Source: Theileria orientalis strain Shintoku (lineage: Eukaryota; Apicomplexa; Aconoidasida; Piroplasmida; Theileriidae). From it: 64,000 nucleotides of DNA. The DNA lies in the NCBI RefSeq assembly GCF_000740895.1, contig NC_025260.1, positions 310,001-374,000 of the forward strand, given 5' to 3'. The notes under the pieces were generated by a model. That model was not told the origin of the DNA, ran no database searches, and saw only the letters and a program-made list of their open reading frames with translations. Made by a program: the position numbers and the translations under genes. Shown piece after piece: positions 22,044 through 32,668 of this stretch; the stretch's first letter is position 1; each line of letters begins with the position of its first letter.

Positions 22044-25000
22044 ATGTCAGAGAAAGATTTTATGAAGTCCTTGAAAAACTTTCATGGACCTGAAAAGTTC
22101 GAAGAACTGAAGAAAGTTAAGCTGTTTAACAAAAAAGTTGACTTGTACAACTTTTATGAACTGGCGAAAAGGAAGGGAGGATCCACGGACGCAGTAATCA
22201 TCACACAGTGGAGAGATATATGCATAGAATTGGGACTTATTGACAAAGGAGAGGATATAACGTTCGAAGAGGCGTACAAGGCGTCACAGTTTTTTTGTTA
22301 TTGCTTCATCAATTTCACGTATCCGAGCTCAGGGAGAGGAGGTAAGAAGAGATGCCCTAGGAAAACGAGGACGAAGATAGCACCGAATTACTATAGATTG
22401 CATCATGGTAGTAAGGCGCTGAGCAGTTTCCATTATAGACTACTGTCAGAGGCGTCGGGAAAATTTTTAGCAAAATATGGACTTATGGACTATGAGCCAA
22501 GAGGAACAGAGAGATATGAACTATCAGAAGAGAGTAATGAGTACGACAACCTGATTTGGATAGCGAGGAAGGTAATGAACGCACCCAAATGTAAGTTCTT
22601 CAACAACAAGTGCAGCGAAGATTGTACGATGTTCGACAATCAGTGGATTCTGCCTCCATATGACGCGTCAGTGCCACTAACGTACAAGGTGCAGTCGAAG
22701 GTAGCATGTGCTGCCAAACTGGCAGCAGAGAACACAGAACTGGATAACGAGTACTCAGACGAGTCTATGTCAAGGTCCTCGGATTCGGAATATGACCTGG
22801 TGATGAGAGAGTGTGTACTTAGCGATACTGAGTTAGCAGAAGAATATAGAGATAACACACACACAAGAGCAAATCGGGCTAGCGGAGAAGTTGAGCCTGG
22901 GGAGTATGGAAATGGGATCAAAGAAACGAGGACCCAGAATGAACACACCAAAAGTAACAGATCAAGAAGCGCTAAAGCGTCAGCTGACAGGTCCAAGTAC
23001 GGTGAGAAGAATGGAGTCAGGAATCAGGCAGGAACGAAAACGACAATCGCCACCAAGAGGAGAAGCAGATCGAACAAGGACCTGGTGAGGAACATAATCC
23101 ATGAAGTGGGCAAGTATCTGATGTCAGGGTACGAGATTGAGACGTGTCTGACGATCATACTTAAGTCGCTGACAGTGGTTAAGCTGCCGAAAATACCGGG
23201 CCTGTGCAGGCACATGGCGCACATAAACATGCAGTTCAACAAGGAGCTAATCAAGTCGACCGATTTTGAAGTTCAGAAGGAAATCTTGTTCGTATTGGAC
23301 CTTCTGTGTAACATATTGTCCCTGGTAATAAGGGATTCGTTTGTAGAGTTTGTAAAGCACGGGTGCAACAACACATATAACCAGTTGATGTTGTGTATGG
23401 AGTCGCTGCAAGTGACCTCCTGCGTGCTGTTTTTAAAAATAAATGAAGCCTTTCAAAATAATAAGTTTAAACACAACGATTTCACGCTGGACCCGAATAC
23501 ACAGAATATGGGTCGAGAAGATGGAGTAGAACAGGGTAAAAAGGCAGTGAATGGGAAAGGAATGGCAAAAAATAATAGTAGTAATTATTATAAACACAAC
23601 AGTAACAACAACAATCATAATAATTACAACCACAACATCAATAACAACAACAATCATAATAATTACAACCACAACATCAATAACAACAACAATCATAATA
23701 ATTACAACCACAACATCAATAACAACAACAATCATAATAATTACAACCACAACATCAATAACAACAACAACCACGGTATCAACAAGTGTAATCTAAAGAG
23801 ATCAACAGAGTCGAGGGAATCAAAAGTGACGAACGGAGATTTTCACGGCGAAGTAAACACGCGGGAAAGTCAACTGTATGAAAACGAATTTGGTAGTCCA
23901 AAACACACAGTTGATTTGAGGGAAAAAAATGGATCGGACATATATAACATAGATTGTAGACACAGAATACATGAGTACATTAGAAATAACAGGAACACGA
24001 GTGATAACACGAGTGTAAACGGTAACATGAAGAACAGCATCTATAGAAGTAAACACGGACTTGACGGAGTCTATGAGTACGAAGAAGACGATGATGAAGT
24101 TGAAGTTGAGGACAAAAGTGAGTCGATAAATCACATGGAAATACTGTCGAACATATTCATGCTCATAAAGTTCCTGAGCGTGATTTCGACGGAGCTGTGG
24201 CAGTATGACATGATATGCGGCCTCATAGACCCGTTTCTGAAGACAGCATTCAAGGAAATCGAGGACAAAAAGACGCCAGAATACTGGCTCTGGGACGATT
24301 TCCAGGAGGCGTTGTGCACACTGTTTACCTCGTGCTACTACCTGTCGGAGAAAATAAAAGGGAAGATGAAGATGAGCACAGTAATTAATTTGTACATGAT
24401 CTCAGCGTCGCTGCTGGCGGAGAGGAGCGTTTCGAAGATCCTGTTCAGGAAAATAGTGCAAATGATACTGTCGTTCCACGCTAACTTCGATTTTCAGATG
24501 TATAAGTCGATGAACAGGGCGATCAAGGGGATATGCGAAATACTGGTGCAAATGGTGACAAGCTCAATCGGGAAGAAGGTTGAAAGGAGCACGGAGTGTA
24601 AGTCGGCGAGAAAGGAGAGCGTGAAGTGGTACACGCAGAAGTCGGTGGACCACATAGACCCGAGCACGAACAGGAGGGCAGATAAAACTGCGTACATGGA
24701 CAAGCTGTTCCTCAACGCAGATAACCCAGTGGCGAACCCGTGGTCGGCGGTGCCGAAGGACTATCCAGCAGTGAAGAAGGAGCCTAGCGAGCACTCGGAA
24801 TCCTCGATCAGCGACTTTGAAAGCATAATAGACTACGTGAAGCTGGGAGTCGAGGCTGACAAGGTAGGCCACAGGAGAAGTGGGTCCAGGAAATCGCGTG
24901 GCAGCAAGGGAGGAAGCTTGAGGACGCAGAGGGCTAGTGAGGTCGAGGCCGAGCGAGAGAGAATGAAGGACGCTGAGAAGGAGGACTGCGCAGACAGGAC

Positions 25001-25586
25001 CCTGGAGGACCTGTTCGGAAGAGAGTCCGTGCCGCAGACAACCAAGCCCTCGCTCGAGGAGTCGGTCAGCTTCCTGCAGGACTACTACAGGTCAGTTCTG
25101 GGAATCGGGGCAAGGGGGTGCGACGCAGGGCACGCTGCAAGGGTGGGAGCCGCGCCGCAGACTGACGAGGACGCCGAGTCGGCGACGAGACTGGACTCGT
25201 CAAGGAGCACGCGGAAGTCAGGCTGCAGCACCAGCGACGAGCGTGACGACAACGACTGCAGCGAACGACGTTTTAGGCGTGACCCTGGGGACGGGCAGCG
25301 CGTAAAGCAGGAGGCCCCGTTGATCGACGACGAGGTTTACGAGGCCCTGAGCAAGTTCGAGAACACGCGGGAGATAGTGTGCCTGTGCATAGCAAAGATG
25401 AGCGAGTACAGCGTCGGCCTGGAGGTCGTCAAGCGCAACTACAACGGGATCCTGGAGTGCGCGTACAACGACCGCTCCGCACGGTCCCTCTGGCCGGTCA
25501 TCCACAGGATACAGTCGGACCAATCGTTGGAGGCACGCGCCAGGGTGAGCGACTATGAGCTAGTGTCCATAAAAGAGGTTAAATAA
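22044..25586 (+). CDS. ARID/BRIGHT-domain protein, possible SWI/SNF-type subunit
   Basis: A single large exon of about 1180 codons from the ATG at 22044. Residues 5-95 match the ARID DNA-binding fold: FMKSLKNFHGPEKFEELK, then KVDLYNFYELAKRKGGS, then TQWRDICIELGL and a final helix FEEAYKASQFF. The central part is basic and Ser-rich, then Asn/His-rich with a tandem repeat. Two helical, hydrophobic blocks (around residues 345-470 and 690-840) look like armadillo/HEAT-type folds. ARID plus helical repeats is the arrangement of BAF250/ARID2-type chromatin-remodelling subunits, so that role is plausible but not shown. The C-terminus is acidic and GC-rich. No intron is seen, unusual here for a gene of this size. 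Confidence 0.8.
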   Translation: MSEKDFMKSLKNFHGPEKFEELKKVKLFNKKVDLYNFYELAKRKGGSTDAVIITQWRDICIELGLIDKGEDITFEEAYKASQFFCYCFINFTYPSSGRGGKKRCPRKTRTKIAPNYYRLHHGSKALSSFHYRLLSEASGKFLAKYGLMDYEPRGTERYELSEESNEYDNLIWIARKVMNAPKCKFFNNKCSEDCTMFDNQWILPPYDASVPLTYKVQSKVACAAKLAAENTELDNEYSDESMSRSSDSEYDLVMRECVLSDTELAEEYRDNTHTRANRASGEVEPGEYGNGIKETRTQNEHTKSNRSRSAKASADRSKYGEKNGVRNQAGTKTTIATKRRSRSNKDLVRNIIHEVGKYLMSGYEIETCLTIILKSLTVVKLPKIPGLCRHMAHINMQFNKELIKSTDFEVQKEILFVLDLLCNILSLVIRDSFVEFVKHGCNNTYNQLMLCMESLQVTSCVLFLKINEAFQNNKFKHNDFTLDPNTQNMGREDGVEQGKKAVNGKGMAKNNSSNYYKHNSNNNNHNNYNHNINNNNNHNNYNHNINNNNNHNNYNHNINNNNNHNNYNHNINNNNNHGINKCNLKRSTESRESKVTNGDFHGEVNTRESQLYENEFGSPKHTVDLREKNGSDIYNIDCRHRIHEYIRNNRNTSDNTSVNGNMKNSIYRSKHGLDGVYEYEEDDDEVEVEDKSESINHMEILSNIFMLIKFLSVISTELWQYDMICGLIDPFLKTAFKEIEDKKTPEYWLWDDFQEALCTLFTSCYYLSEKIKGKMKMSTVINLYMISASLLAERSVSKILFRKIVQMILSFHANFDFQMYKSMNRAIKGICEILVQMVTSSIGKKVERSTECKSARKESVKWYTQKSVDHIDPSTNRRADKTAYMDKLFLNADNPVANPWSAVPKDYPAVKKEPSEHSESSISDFESIIDYVKLGVEADKVGHRRSGSRKSRGSKGGSLRTQRASEVEAERERMKDAEKEDCADRTLEDLFGRESVPQTTKPSLEESVSFLQDYYRSVLGIGARGCDAGHAARVGAAPQTDEDAESATRLDSSRSTRKSGCSTSDERDDNDCSERRFRRDPGDGQRVKQEAPLIDDEVYEALSKFENTREIVCLCIAKMSEYSVGLEVVKRNYNGILECAYNDRSARSLWPVIHRIQSDQSLEARARVSDYELVSIKEVK
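23604..23774 (+). repeat. coding 39-bp tandem repeat, Asn/His-rich
   Basis: Four nearly identical 39-base units and a partial fifth, in frame in the ARID gene. Each encodes the 13-residue unit NNNNHNNYNHNIN. Low divergence between units indicates recent expansion or homogenisation. Confidence 0.92.
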
Positions 25587-25664
25587 GTTGTTATACGTGA
25601 GCGTATATGAGTTCGCATGGCCATATTGAGTTCGGAATGAATGTTGCGGCTGTAACTCTCGGTT

Positions 25665-27295
25665 CTACAGGTCTGGATTGTTCCAGGGCGAGGTGGGGGA
25701 AATTTCAAAGTTGTCGATGGAGACGAGCAGGCCGTAGTGCCAGACGCCGTGCACGACGTGGCCGGTGCCCAGCGTGAGGGTCCCGTAGCCCTCTTTCTTC
25801 CCGTTTACAAAGCCGCCTCGGTACGTCGACGAGTCCTGCTTGCAGTAAAAGGTCCCGTTTCCATGTCTCTTGTCCATGGCCCAGTCGCCTGAATAGTCAT
25901 TAAGTGGTGCGCCAGTGTGTTCAATAAAGATAGTTTGTAGTGCAGTTGTGGTGTTTATAGGACGATATTGGGTCCGTCATCTAGTTAGCAGAGTAGTTGG
26001 TGGCTTGTTTTAGTGGTTATTATCGAAAGTACCTTCGTATCTGTTTCCGTTGGAGTACTCGTAAACTCCGTGGCCGTTGGCGTGGTCGTCATCCCAGTTA
26101 CCTGAAAGCATTGTTAAAACGAAGGCTATTGCAGTAATGCGTCAATATAGAAACGTCAATTGTACAGTGTTTTAGTCTGTTTTATGAGTGGCATGTAACA
26201 AGTGGCACTGTGGCATTGTCTGCCCAGCTTGTAGTTTAACTAGTCCTGTTTACCGGTAAATCGATCTCCGTTCACGTAAATGATCTCTCCCGGCCCATGC
26301 TTCTTGCCGTGAGCCCACTCCCCGTTGTACTTATCGTTGGTGGAATAAAAGAGAATTCCGGAGCCGTGGCACTTGTCGTTTTCCCAAAACCCTTCGTACC
26401 TCTCGCCGTTCGAGTACGTCAGTATGCCAAACCTGCGTAATGTTAGCATTGGCACGTTATGTGTAGTGCTAAATCGTGCTTACCCTTGTTTTTTATCTTC
26501 TGCCCATTCTCCGTCATATTGGTTTCCATCTACGTAGACGTATTTCCCGTTTCCGTGCATTTTGCCGTTGTACCAGTCTCCTGAAAGCTGTGTTAAAATT
26601 GTGCTGCTAACCGTCGTAGTAGCTTCCGTCGCTGTATTTGTACACTCCTTTTCCGTTCATTATATTGTCCACCCAGTCTCCTTCGTACTTTTCACACGGA
26701 GTTCCTGTTTTGTCCACGTATGTGATTGTGCCCTTTCCGTGTCTCTTATCCTGCCTCCACTGGCCGACGTATACATCTCCCTCATTGTATCTGTATGTGC
26801 CCTGGCCGTGCATAGAGCCGTCTAGCCAATCGCCTTCATATACGTCTCCGTTTGAATAGTTTAATTTACCGAACCCGTTTATGCGTCCATTTTCCCAATT
26901 TCCTACACATTAGTTATAGCTTGTGGTTAGTCAATCTCCTTGGCTGTTTGTGTGTGTTAAACTAAATTAAGTTTATTTATCTTGCGATGTTGTAAAACGA
27001 AGATTATACCTTCATAGGTGTTTCCGCTTGCAAAGTACGCTTTCCCTGTTCCGTTAATTTTGTCGTTTAGCCACTCTCCGTCGTAAACTGATCCATCCGC
27101 GTAGTAAAACTTGCCTTTGCCTTCTCGCTTTCCTAGTACGAAATCTCCTTCATATCTTTCAAAGTCGTTATAATAAAATGTTCCAGATCCGTGGAATAGC
27201 CCATCGAAGACCTGGCCTGCGTATGTATTTTTTGATGTTGATATTGTGGAATCGGCCAGCACTGAATGCTCCGCCAACGACCTTACTGACGACAT
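25665..27295 (-). CDS. MORN-repeat protein with about 14 repeats (MORN1-like)
   Basis: From the ATG at 27295 (MSSVRSLAEHSVLADS), a leader of about 28 residues is followed by about 14 consecutive MORN units of about 23 residues, each of the form Y-x-G-x-W...G-x-G-x-x-x-Y-x-x-G, for example RYEGFWENDKCHGSGILFY. A short tail ends in SPTSPWNNPDL. Around five short introns interrupt the repeats, with one exon (about 26036-26100) encoding little more than one unit. Number of repeats and total length (about 380-400 residues) resemble apicomplexan MORN1, a scaffold of the basal complex and daughter budding, but other MORN proteins cannot be excluded. MORN units form elongated beta scaffolds and may bind lipids. 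Confidence 0.85.
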
Positions 27296-27828
27296 TATAT
27301 TAAATATTTTGTTAATGTTTATTAAATATGGAATTTTCCAGATCACTATATCACTTTCTATTTCCTTTTTAAAGCTTTAGTCTCGCATAAATTTCAAGAT
27401 TCCGTGAACTTTCAGTTATACATAACACATCGAATTCACGTACATTAAATGTCGTTAAATATACACTTTTGTATATAAATTATTTGATTATTTAATTTTT
27501 TATGAATTTTGTGCATAGATCCGGATAAAAATGTATCTACTTAGGAAAATTCAAATGTGCTAACTAATAATTTCAGACTTGTATCTCTACAAAGATTTGT
27601 AAAATTGTGGAAAAAGTTGCGATATTATAAATTAATGATGTTTGTTGAAAGATCTCATAGATGTTTAAGATTTAAGGGGAAAGAAATTGTAGAATCCTCG
27701 TGGCCACTTCAAAACTGGAAAGGCTCCTTACACATTTATGATTTATGTACTTATGTGCTTAAATGGCAAATATTTATTTTTAATTTTTGTATTTTATTGC
27801 CTTTTTACACAATATTTGTCTGTCTGTA
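27296..27828. other. intergenic with a weak small ORF
   Basis: AT-rich divergent spacer. A plus-strand open frame spans 27557-27829; its only in-frame ATG codons are at about 27635 (MMFVERSHRCLRFKGKEI). The Lys/Arg-rich stretch could be an unrecognised exon, but I could not splice it in phase to the next gene. Confidence 0.35.
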
Positions 27829-28517
27829 ATGATTGCTATCTCTAGCCTCATATTCGTGCTATTAGTCTTTATTTTCATGAAATTCGGCGAGAATCGTGAT
27901 TATATTCGTATTACTACTGTGTTGAATGCTCTAGATGTCAATCGCAAGTTATTTTGTAATTATTTAAAGGAGTATGCCAATAAAAAGAGCCAATGCCTGT
28001 ATGTAGTTTGTTTTTATTTATTTTTAACTTGATTTTCCATGATTATTAGTTAACTCTATTTACTTTGCATATTTTAATTCATTATTAGGACCGATAATTC
28101 CATTTTTCCCAAAGAATCTGAGGTTTATTCTTACGTTATATATATCTTATAGGATTCACTTTTGTCATATTTGGATGAGCTGTTAATGGAATCCGTACGT
28201 TCACACATTAATATACTTGTGGAATCTTTGTTTTTCCACTCTTGATTAAACTATTTGATCATCCAATTGCTTATAGATTGCTGATCTTCGTAAGATTGAA
28301 GCTCCTGCTAGTGCCCGTTCCAACTCTCGTTCTCTGGACAATCCTGACCTTAGGGACCAATATTTAAATTGGAAAAACGATTTGGTTCTCAGGATTATTG
28401 TTACGAAGAACCTGGTACTCTTTTCCTCCTGTTTATTTTTACTTTTAGAAAAGACTGGACACTCTTGATCTACAGAGGGCTATGTTTATTTGTTTAGATA
28501 GTCCCTACGTTAAATAA
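27829..28517 (+). CDS. small membrane-anchored hypothetical protein, five exons
   Basis: ATG at 27829 followed by a hydrophobic signal-anchor (MIAISSLIFVLLVFIFMK). Exons of about 28090-28122, 28154-28195, 28277-28412 and 28450-28517 join in phase: LTDNSIFPKESE, DSLLSYLDELLMES, IADLRKIEAPASARSNS and KRLDTLDLQRAMF. The spliced protein is about 150 residues, mainly helical and charged after the membrane segment, and ends CLDSPYVK. It is not recognised. Introns range from about 30 to 80 nt. Confidence 0.6.
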
Positions 28518-28548
28518 TTTTTTAAAAAAGTAATGTATGTCTATTGTT

Positions 28549-28615
28549 TGTAGTACATGTGCGCGTATATTTATGTGTGTGTGTAGTACATGTGCGAGTA
28601 TATTTATGTGTGTTT
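28549..28615. repeat. short tandem duplication in intergenic spacer
   Basis: Two copies of a unit of about 30 bases, of the form AGTACATGTGCG-GTATATTTATGTGTG, lie end to end between convergent genes. Confidence 0.7.
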
Positions 28616-28628
28616 GTGTATTAGTTTA

Positions 28629-30809
28629 TTAGTGGCCGGCTGACTGCCTTCCCACGCTTGACAGCAGCTCGGCCGTGTCAATTCTGCGGTTCGACTTCAT
28701 GTCGTGCTTGATCGCCTCTCTCTGCGTCAGACCGGTCCTCTTCCTGGACTTCGAGTCCTCTCTCCTCAGCTTGTTCCTGCTGACCATCTTTTGCTTAATC
28801 TTGTCCACCTGGTCTGAGGTCAGTCTTCCGCTCTTCACTAGTCCCTTCATTTTGTTTTTAAACTTCCTCTTCTTCGCACTTCTTGATACTTTTGCTGCCA
28901 CTATCTGCCCCTTGCCTACGTTACTTGCACTCAGTGGGCCACTTGGGTCCGTCACTTGATCGCCTCCCGACTCTCCGATCCCATTCACCCTTCCACCTCT
29001 GCTGCTGCCTCCTCCTAACCCACTATTGGACCCACTCTTGTCTTCGCCTGCCACTGGTGAGCTTCCTGAGACCACTATGTTCACCGGCGTCTCCACTGTT
29101 ATCATTGGCACTGCGGTCGCCTTTTCCGTTTCACTCGTTCTCTTCGGCACGAACGTCAGGTTCGACAGCGAGTCCAGCTTGTACATCAGCCTTGCGAACT
29201 GCTCGTTCAGGTCCTTTTTGTGTGGGTCCAGCTTATCGATTGCCATGAACTGCTCCTTGTACTTTTGCGCGTACACTTCTCCCAATCCCATCTCGCTCTT
29301 CTTGTAGTCTATGTCCTCAGGCCTCATTTCCTCTTTTTTATTTTTATTGAGTCTATTCAGTGCCTCCAACTGGTCTTCAACGAAAGTTTTTCTTTCCACG
29401 TTGTCAAACACTCCTGACTTTATTCTTTGTATTATCAGCAGCTCCAGTGGCAATTCATGCCCCCCCGCTCCTTCCATTTGTCCTTCTCCAACTCCATTTC
29501 CGTTTACTCCTTGCCCTTCATTCTCTTCACTATTGTACACTATTGAACTCGGTTGTGGAAGCTCCAGCTCTATGTCCAATAAACTATTTCTTGGTCTACT
29601 TTTTCCTGTTGACTCTCCCATTAGGCTCCAATGCTTAGGTGCTACCAATTCATTTTCTATTTGTGCTATTTCATCGTCTTCCTCACCATCATCTTCGTCT
29701 TCATCATCACCATCATCTTCAACACTACTCCTATTTGCCATTTTATTTTTTTTTGACTTTGTCTTTTTTGTATCAGTTAACCTCTCGTTATCTAACCCAT
29801 TTCTGCTCCTTAAGTGCCCTTTATTATCCAATTCCATTTCTTCATCCTCCTCCTCTTCTGGCTCATCTAACAGATCTATCTCATCTCTGTACATGTCTTC
29901 ATCTTCTTCTCGTCCATCTCCTTCCTCCTCCAGCTGCTGTAGCATCAGCTCCATTTGCTTATCGTACTCGTCCAACTTACTCAAATTCTTGCTACACGTC
30001 AGTGCCTTCAGGTTTTCCACAGGCTCCGTGTCGCTATCTTCTGGGTCTCTGAAGAAATCTTCGTATCTCATTTCAGCTGCAGCTACTGAATCATCTGACT
30101 CTTCTCCCAATGAGTCAAAATAGTCAATATCTTCTTCCGATCCTAACTCTTCGTTTGCAAACGCTTCCATTTCATCAAATTTGAAAAATTTGTCTTCGAT
30201 ACTGTTTAAACTATTATTTTTATCTTTTTTATTCTTTTCTTCATCGTTTAAAGGCTCTTCTGGACCATCTATAGTCTGTTCTATTTCATAATCTGATGAT
30301 TCTCTGGAAGCATCTGAATCTGAGTCAGATTCGATTTCTTCATCATTATAGTTTGACTCCATGTAATTATCTGTACTAATTGAATCATTTTTGAGTATTT
30401 TATTAATGTTTTTCGATAAAACTGACTCGAGTCTATCGTTTAATGATTTGGAATCAAAGCTCGACTTGGCATCCAGGGTGTTCCACAATTGATTTAAATC
30501 TAGAACATCTAAAGTATCTGTAAATTTCTTCGCGTCGTTTTTTGAGTAGGCGTATGCTCTTTTTACGGCTGCTCCCTTTCTCGATCTCTTTTTTGAGAAT
30601 TCTTGCTTGATGTATTCTCGAAATAGTCTAATTTGAAGAGTATAGTACAAACTTTTAGACAAATTGCTTCTAAAAAAATTATCTGCTGTCTTTAAATCCT
30701 TCCATAGATTCCATGGAGCCTCAATTATAATATCGTTTGTTAGCTCCTGAATTGAATCATCAGATTCTCTTAATTCGGCATCTACTCGTTTCAAAGATTG
30801 TTTAACCAT
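28629..30809 (-). CDS. MPP10: U3 snoRNP protein MPP10
   Basis: A single exon of 726 codons from the ATG at 30809. MPP10 is a component of the small-subunit processome and, with Imp3 and Imp4, helps U3 snoRNA pair with pre-rRNA in the nucleolus. Family landmarks are in order: EDKFFKFDEMEAFANEEL near residue 210, MRYEDFF near 250, PKHWSLMGE...RPRNSLLDIELELPQP near 410, and the well conserved block from VFDNVERKTFVEDQLEALNR through MGLGEVYAQKYKEQF to LDSLSNLTFVPK. Long Asp/Glu/Ser stretches between them are typical of the family. The C-terminal tail is basic, as expected for RNA contact. It is divergent with the SerRS gene across about 180 bases. Confidence 0.95.
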   Translation of the reverse strand: MVKQSLKRVDAELRESDDSIQELTNDIIIEAPWNLWKDLKTADNFFRSNLSKSLYYTLQIRLFREYIKQEFSKKRSRKGAAVKRAYAYSKNDAKKFTDTLDVLDLNQLWNTLDAKSSFDSKSLNDRLESVLSKNINKILKNDSISTDNYMESNYNDEEIESDSDSDASRESSDYEIEQTIDGPEEPLNDEEKNKKDKNNSLNSIEDKFFKFDEMEAFANEELGSEEDIDYFDSLGEESDDSVAAAEMRYEDFFRDPEDSDTEPVENLKALTCSKNLSKLDEYDKQMELMLQQLEEEGDGREEDEDMYRDEIDLLDEPEEEEDEEMELDNKGHLRSRNGLDNERLTDTKKTKSKKNKMANRSSVEDDGDDEDEDDGEEDDEIAQIENELVAPKHWSLMGESTGKSRPRNSLLDIELELPQPSSIVYNSEENEGQGVNGNGVGEGQMEGAGGHELPLELLIIQRIKSGVFDNVERKTFVEDQLEALNRLNKNKKEEMRPEDIDYKKSEMGLGEVYAQKYKEQFMAIDKLDPHKKDLNEQFARLMYKLDSLSNLTFVPKRTSETEKATAVPMITVETPVNIVVSGSSPVAGEDKSGSNSGLGGGSSRGGRVNGIGESGGDQVTDPSGPLSASNVGKGQIVAAKVSRSAKKRKFKNKMKGLVKSGRLTSDQVDKIKQKMVSRNKLRREDSKSRKRTGLTQREAIKHDMKSNRRIDTAELLSSVGRQSAGH

Positions 30810-30986
30810 GTTTATAATATACAAATTTTAATTTAAATACAAAAGGAACAACAACTATCAAAAAAAATACTAATTTTTACTTGATAGCCCTAGATTCCAT
30901 AAACTTTATCATTACTCTGCACATTAACTCATTTACAGTTTATACTTGATGATATGAAGATGATAACAATTTTTTAATTACTTGAA

Positions 30987-32654
30987 ATGTTTTTTTTATA
31001 TTTAATTATAATATTATCATATTTTACAGACATACAAATAGAATCATTTATTATATCCTCAAATAACCATCAAGTTGGCACACAAAAGTATATATACGAT
31101 AATTTTTGCAGTATTAAATTAAAATCTGCTAATAGAATATCTTTAAACTCAATAACTGGTGATTTTCCTGAAGATTCCTACTACAATTCAGACCATTATA
31201 AGTCACTCACTAAATATTTTAAATCGACTCAAGAACTTGAGGAAGACTCAGAATATAGTTCTCTAAAGGATAAATATGTGTATAAATTAAAAGGAACGGA
31301 TAAATACTTTCCTTCTACTTACACAATTGAATCAATCGTTGCAGTTCCGGAATTGTTTCAAGAGAATTTTTTAAAAAGAGGAGAAGATCATTGGAAAGTC
31401 CTAATAGAAATTAGATCGAAGTATAAAATCAAAAGGTTAATATTTGATCAAATTAGGCACTTGGAATTTGAAAAGGTCCAGGCTTCTAAACGGTATTATT
31501 CTACCAAAGACGACAGATTGAGGGAAGAAAATATAGACTTGCGTAACGAAATAAGGGACTTAAACCGTAAATTGGACATAATTGGCGAAGAATTAGATAA
31601 TTTAAAAAACAGATTGCCTAATCTTTTGTCGCCGGAAGTTGGATTAAATAGCGTACTAATCAAGGAGACTTTGAGTGATTTGGACACTAAAGCAACCATT
31701 CCTCATTACGAAATATTGGAAAGGTTGAGTAGAGGTTATATAGAGAGAGGAGTGTCAATATCAGGAAAGGGGTTCTCAGCCTATTCTGGAGAAGTGTCAA
31801 GGCTATCGAGGGCACTAGTTAATTTTATGCTCGATACTTTGACGCGTGTTTTCAACTATAAGGAAATTACGGTTCCACTGGCAGTGTCGGAATCCACTTT
31901 AAAGTCTACAGGCCATTTGCCGAGGTTCGAAGATCACTTATTTAAAATAGATTCCCGGAACCTATTTAACGGCGAAGTTGGATACCTGATACCGACCTCT
32001 GAGGTGCCGTTGATTGCGTTGCACAGAAATTGTAAGTTTAAGCACCTCCCGGTCTGGGTGACGAGCTACTCCGAGTGTTTTAGGGCTGAAATACAGGACT
32101 ACGGACTGGAGACGAGAGGGCTGATAAGGCAGCACCAATTTGGAAAGGTGGAGTTGGTGTGTTTTGCAGACGGTTCTGACTTAAGAGAAGGAGTAGATTG
32201 CGACTTGAGTCACGATACCGATTCAAGTCCAGAAGCCAGTAACAATAGCGCTGGCTCAGACTACGTTCACACGTTGATGCTTTCACACATAGAGTTTTTG
32301 TTAAATTTATTGCAGCTGCCGCATAGACAGGTGTTATTGTCGAGCGAGGACACTTCTAGCACCGCCTTTAAAACCGTTGATTTTGAAGTTTATATGCCAT
32401 CTCTGGGTCATTTCATAGAGGTTTCGAGTTGCAGTAACACCAGAGACTATCAGACGAACAACTTAAACATACGCACCAGATCAGGGAAGAACATACACGC
32501 GATAAACGGGTCTGGATTGGCAGTAGGCAGGACGCTATCAGCACTACTGGAGAACAATTGTGTAATACGTGACAACGGACTGATACAAATTAACGTACCG
32601 GAGGCGCTGAGGCCGTATTTGAATAACGATTCAGTGATCTATGAACGTCCGTAG
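30987..32654 (+). CDS. seryl-tRNA synthetase, probably apicoplast
   Basis: A class II aminoacyl-tRNA synthetase charging tRNA-Ser. The 555-residue single exon begins with a hydrophobic signal sequence (MFFLYLIIILSYFTDIQ) and a long Asn/Lys/Ser-rich region, the bipartite leader expected for apicoplast import. A coiled coil (residues 170-210, DDRLREENIDLRNEIRDLNR) is the tRNA-binding arm. The catalytic core has TSEVPLIALH, motif 2 (CFRAE...GLIRQHQFGKVELV) and motif 3 (NGSGLAVGRTLSALLENN). Between motifs 2 and 3 sits a Ser/Asp-rich insertion of about 30 residues. The next gene starts 14 bases after the stop. Targeting is inferred from the leader; a cytosolic paralogue would be expected elsewhere. 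Confidence 0.92.
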   Translation: MFFLYLIIILSYFTDIQIESFIISSNNHQVGTQKYIYDNFCSIKLKSANRISLNSITGDFPEDSYYNSDHYKSLTKYFKSTQELEEDSEYSSLKDKYVYKLKGTDKYFPSTYTIESIVAVPELFQENFLKRGEDHWKVLIEIRSKYKIKRLIFDQIRHLEFEKVQASKRYYSTKDDRLREENIDLRNEIRDLNRKLDIIGEELDNLKNRLPNLLSPEVGLNSVLIKETLSDLDTKATIPHYEILERLSRGYIERGVSISGKGFSAYSGEVSRLSRALVNFMLDTLTRVFNYKEITVPLAVSESTLKSTGHLPRFEDHLFKIDSRNLFNGEVGYLIPTSEVPLIALHRNCKFKHLPVWVTSYSECFRAEIQDYGLETRGLIRQHQFGKVELVCFADGSDLREGVDCDLSHDTDSSPEASNNSAGSDYVHTLMLSHIEFLLNLLQLPHRQVLLSSEDTSSTAFKTVDFEVYMPSLGHFIEVSSCSNTRDYQTNNLNIRTRSGKNIHAINGSGLAVGRTLSALLENNCVIRDNGLIQINVPEALRPYLNNDSVIYERP

Positions 32655-32668
32655 CTAGGGGTGGCGAA

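Noticed and set aside
23433..23774. 113-codon antisense frame of Val/Ile repeats
   Set aside because: It is the complement of the Asn/His repeat in the ARID gene.
29311..30123. 270-codon Ser-rich plus-strand frame
   Set aside because: Antisense of the acidic Asp/Glu/Ser stretches of MPP10, which is a firm assignment.
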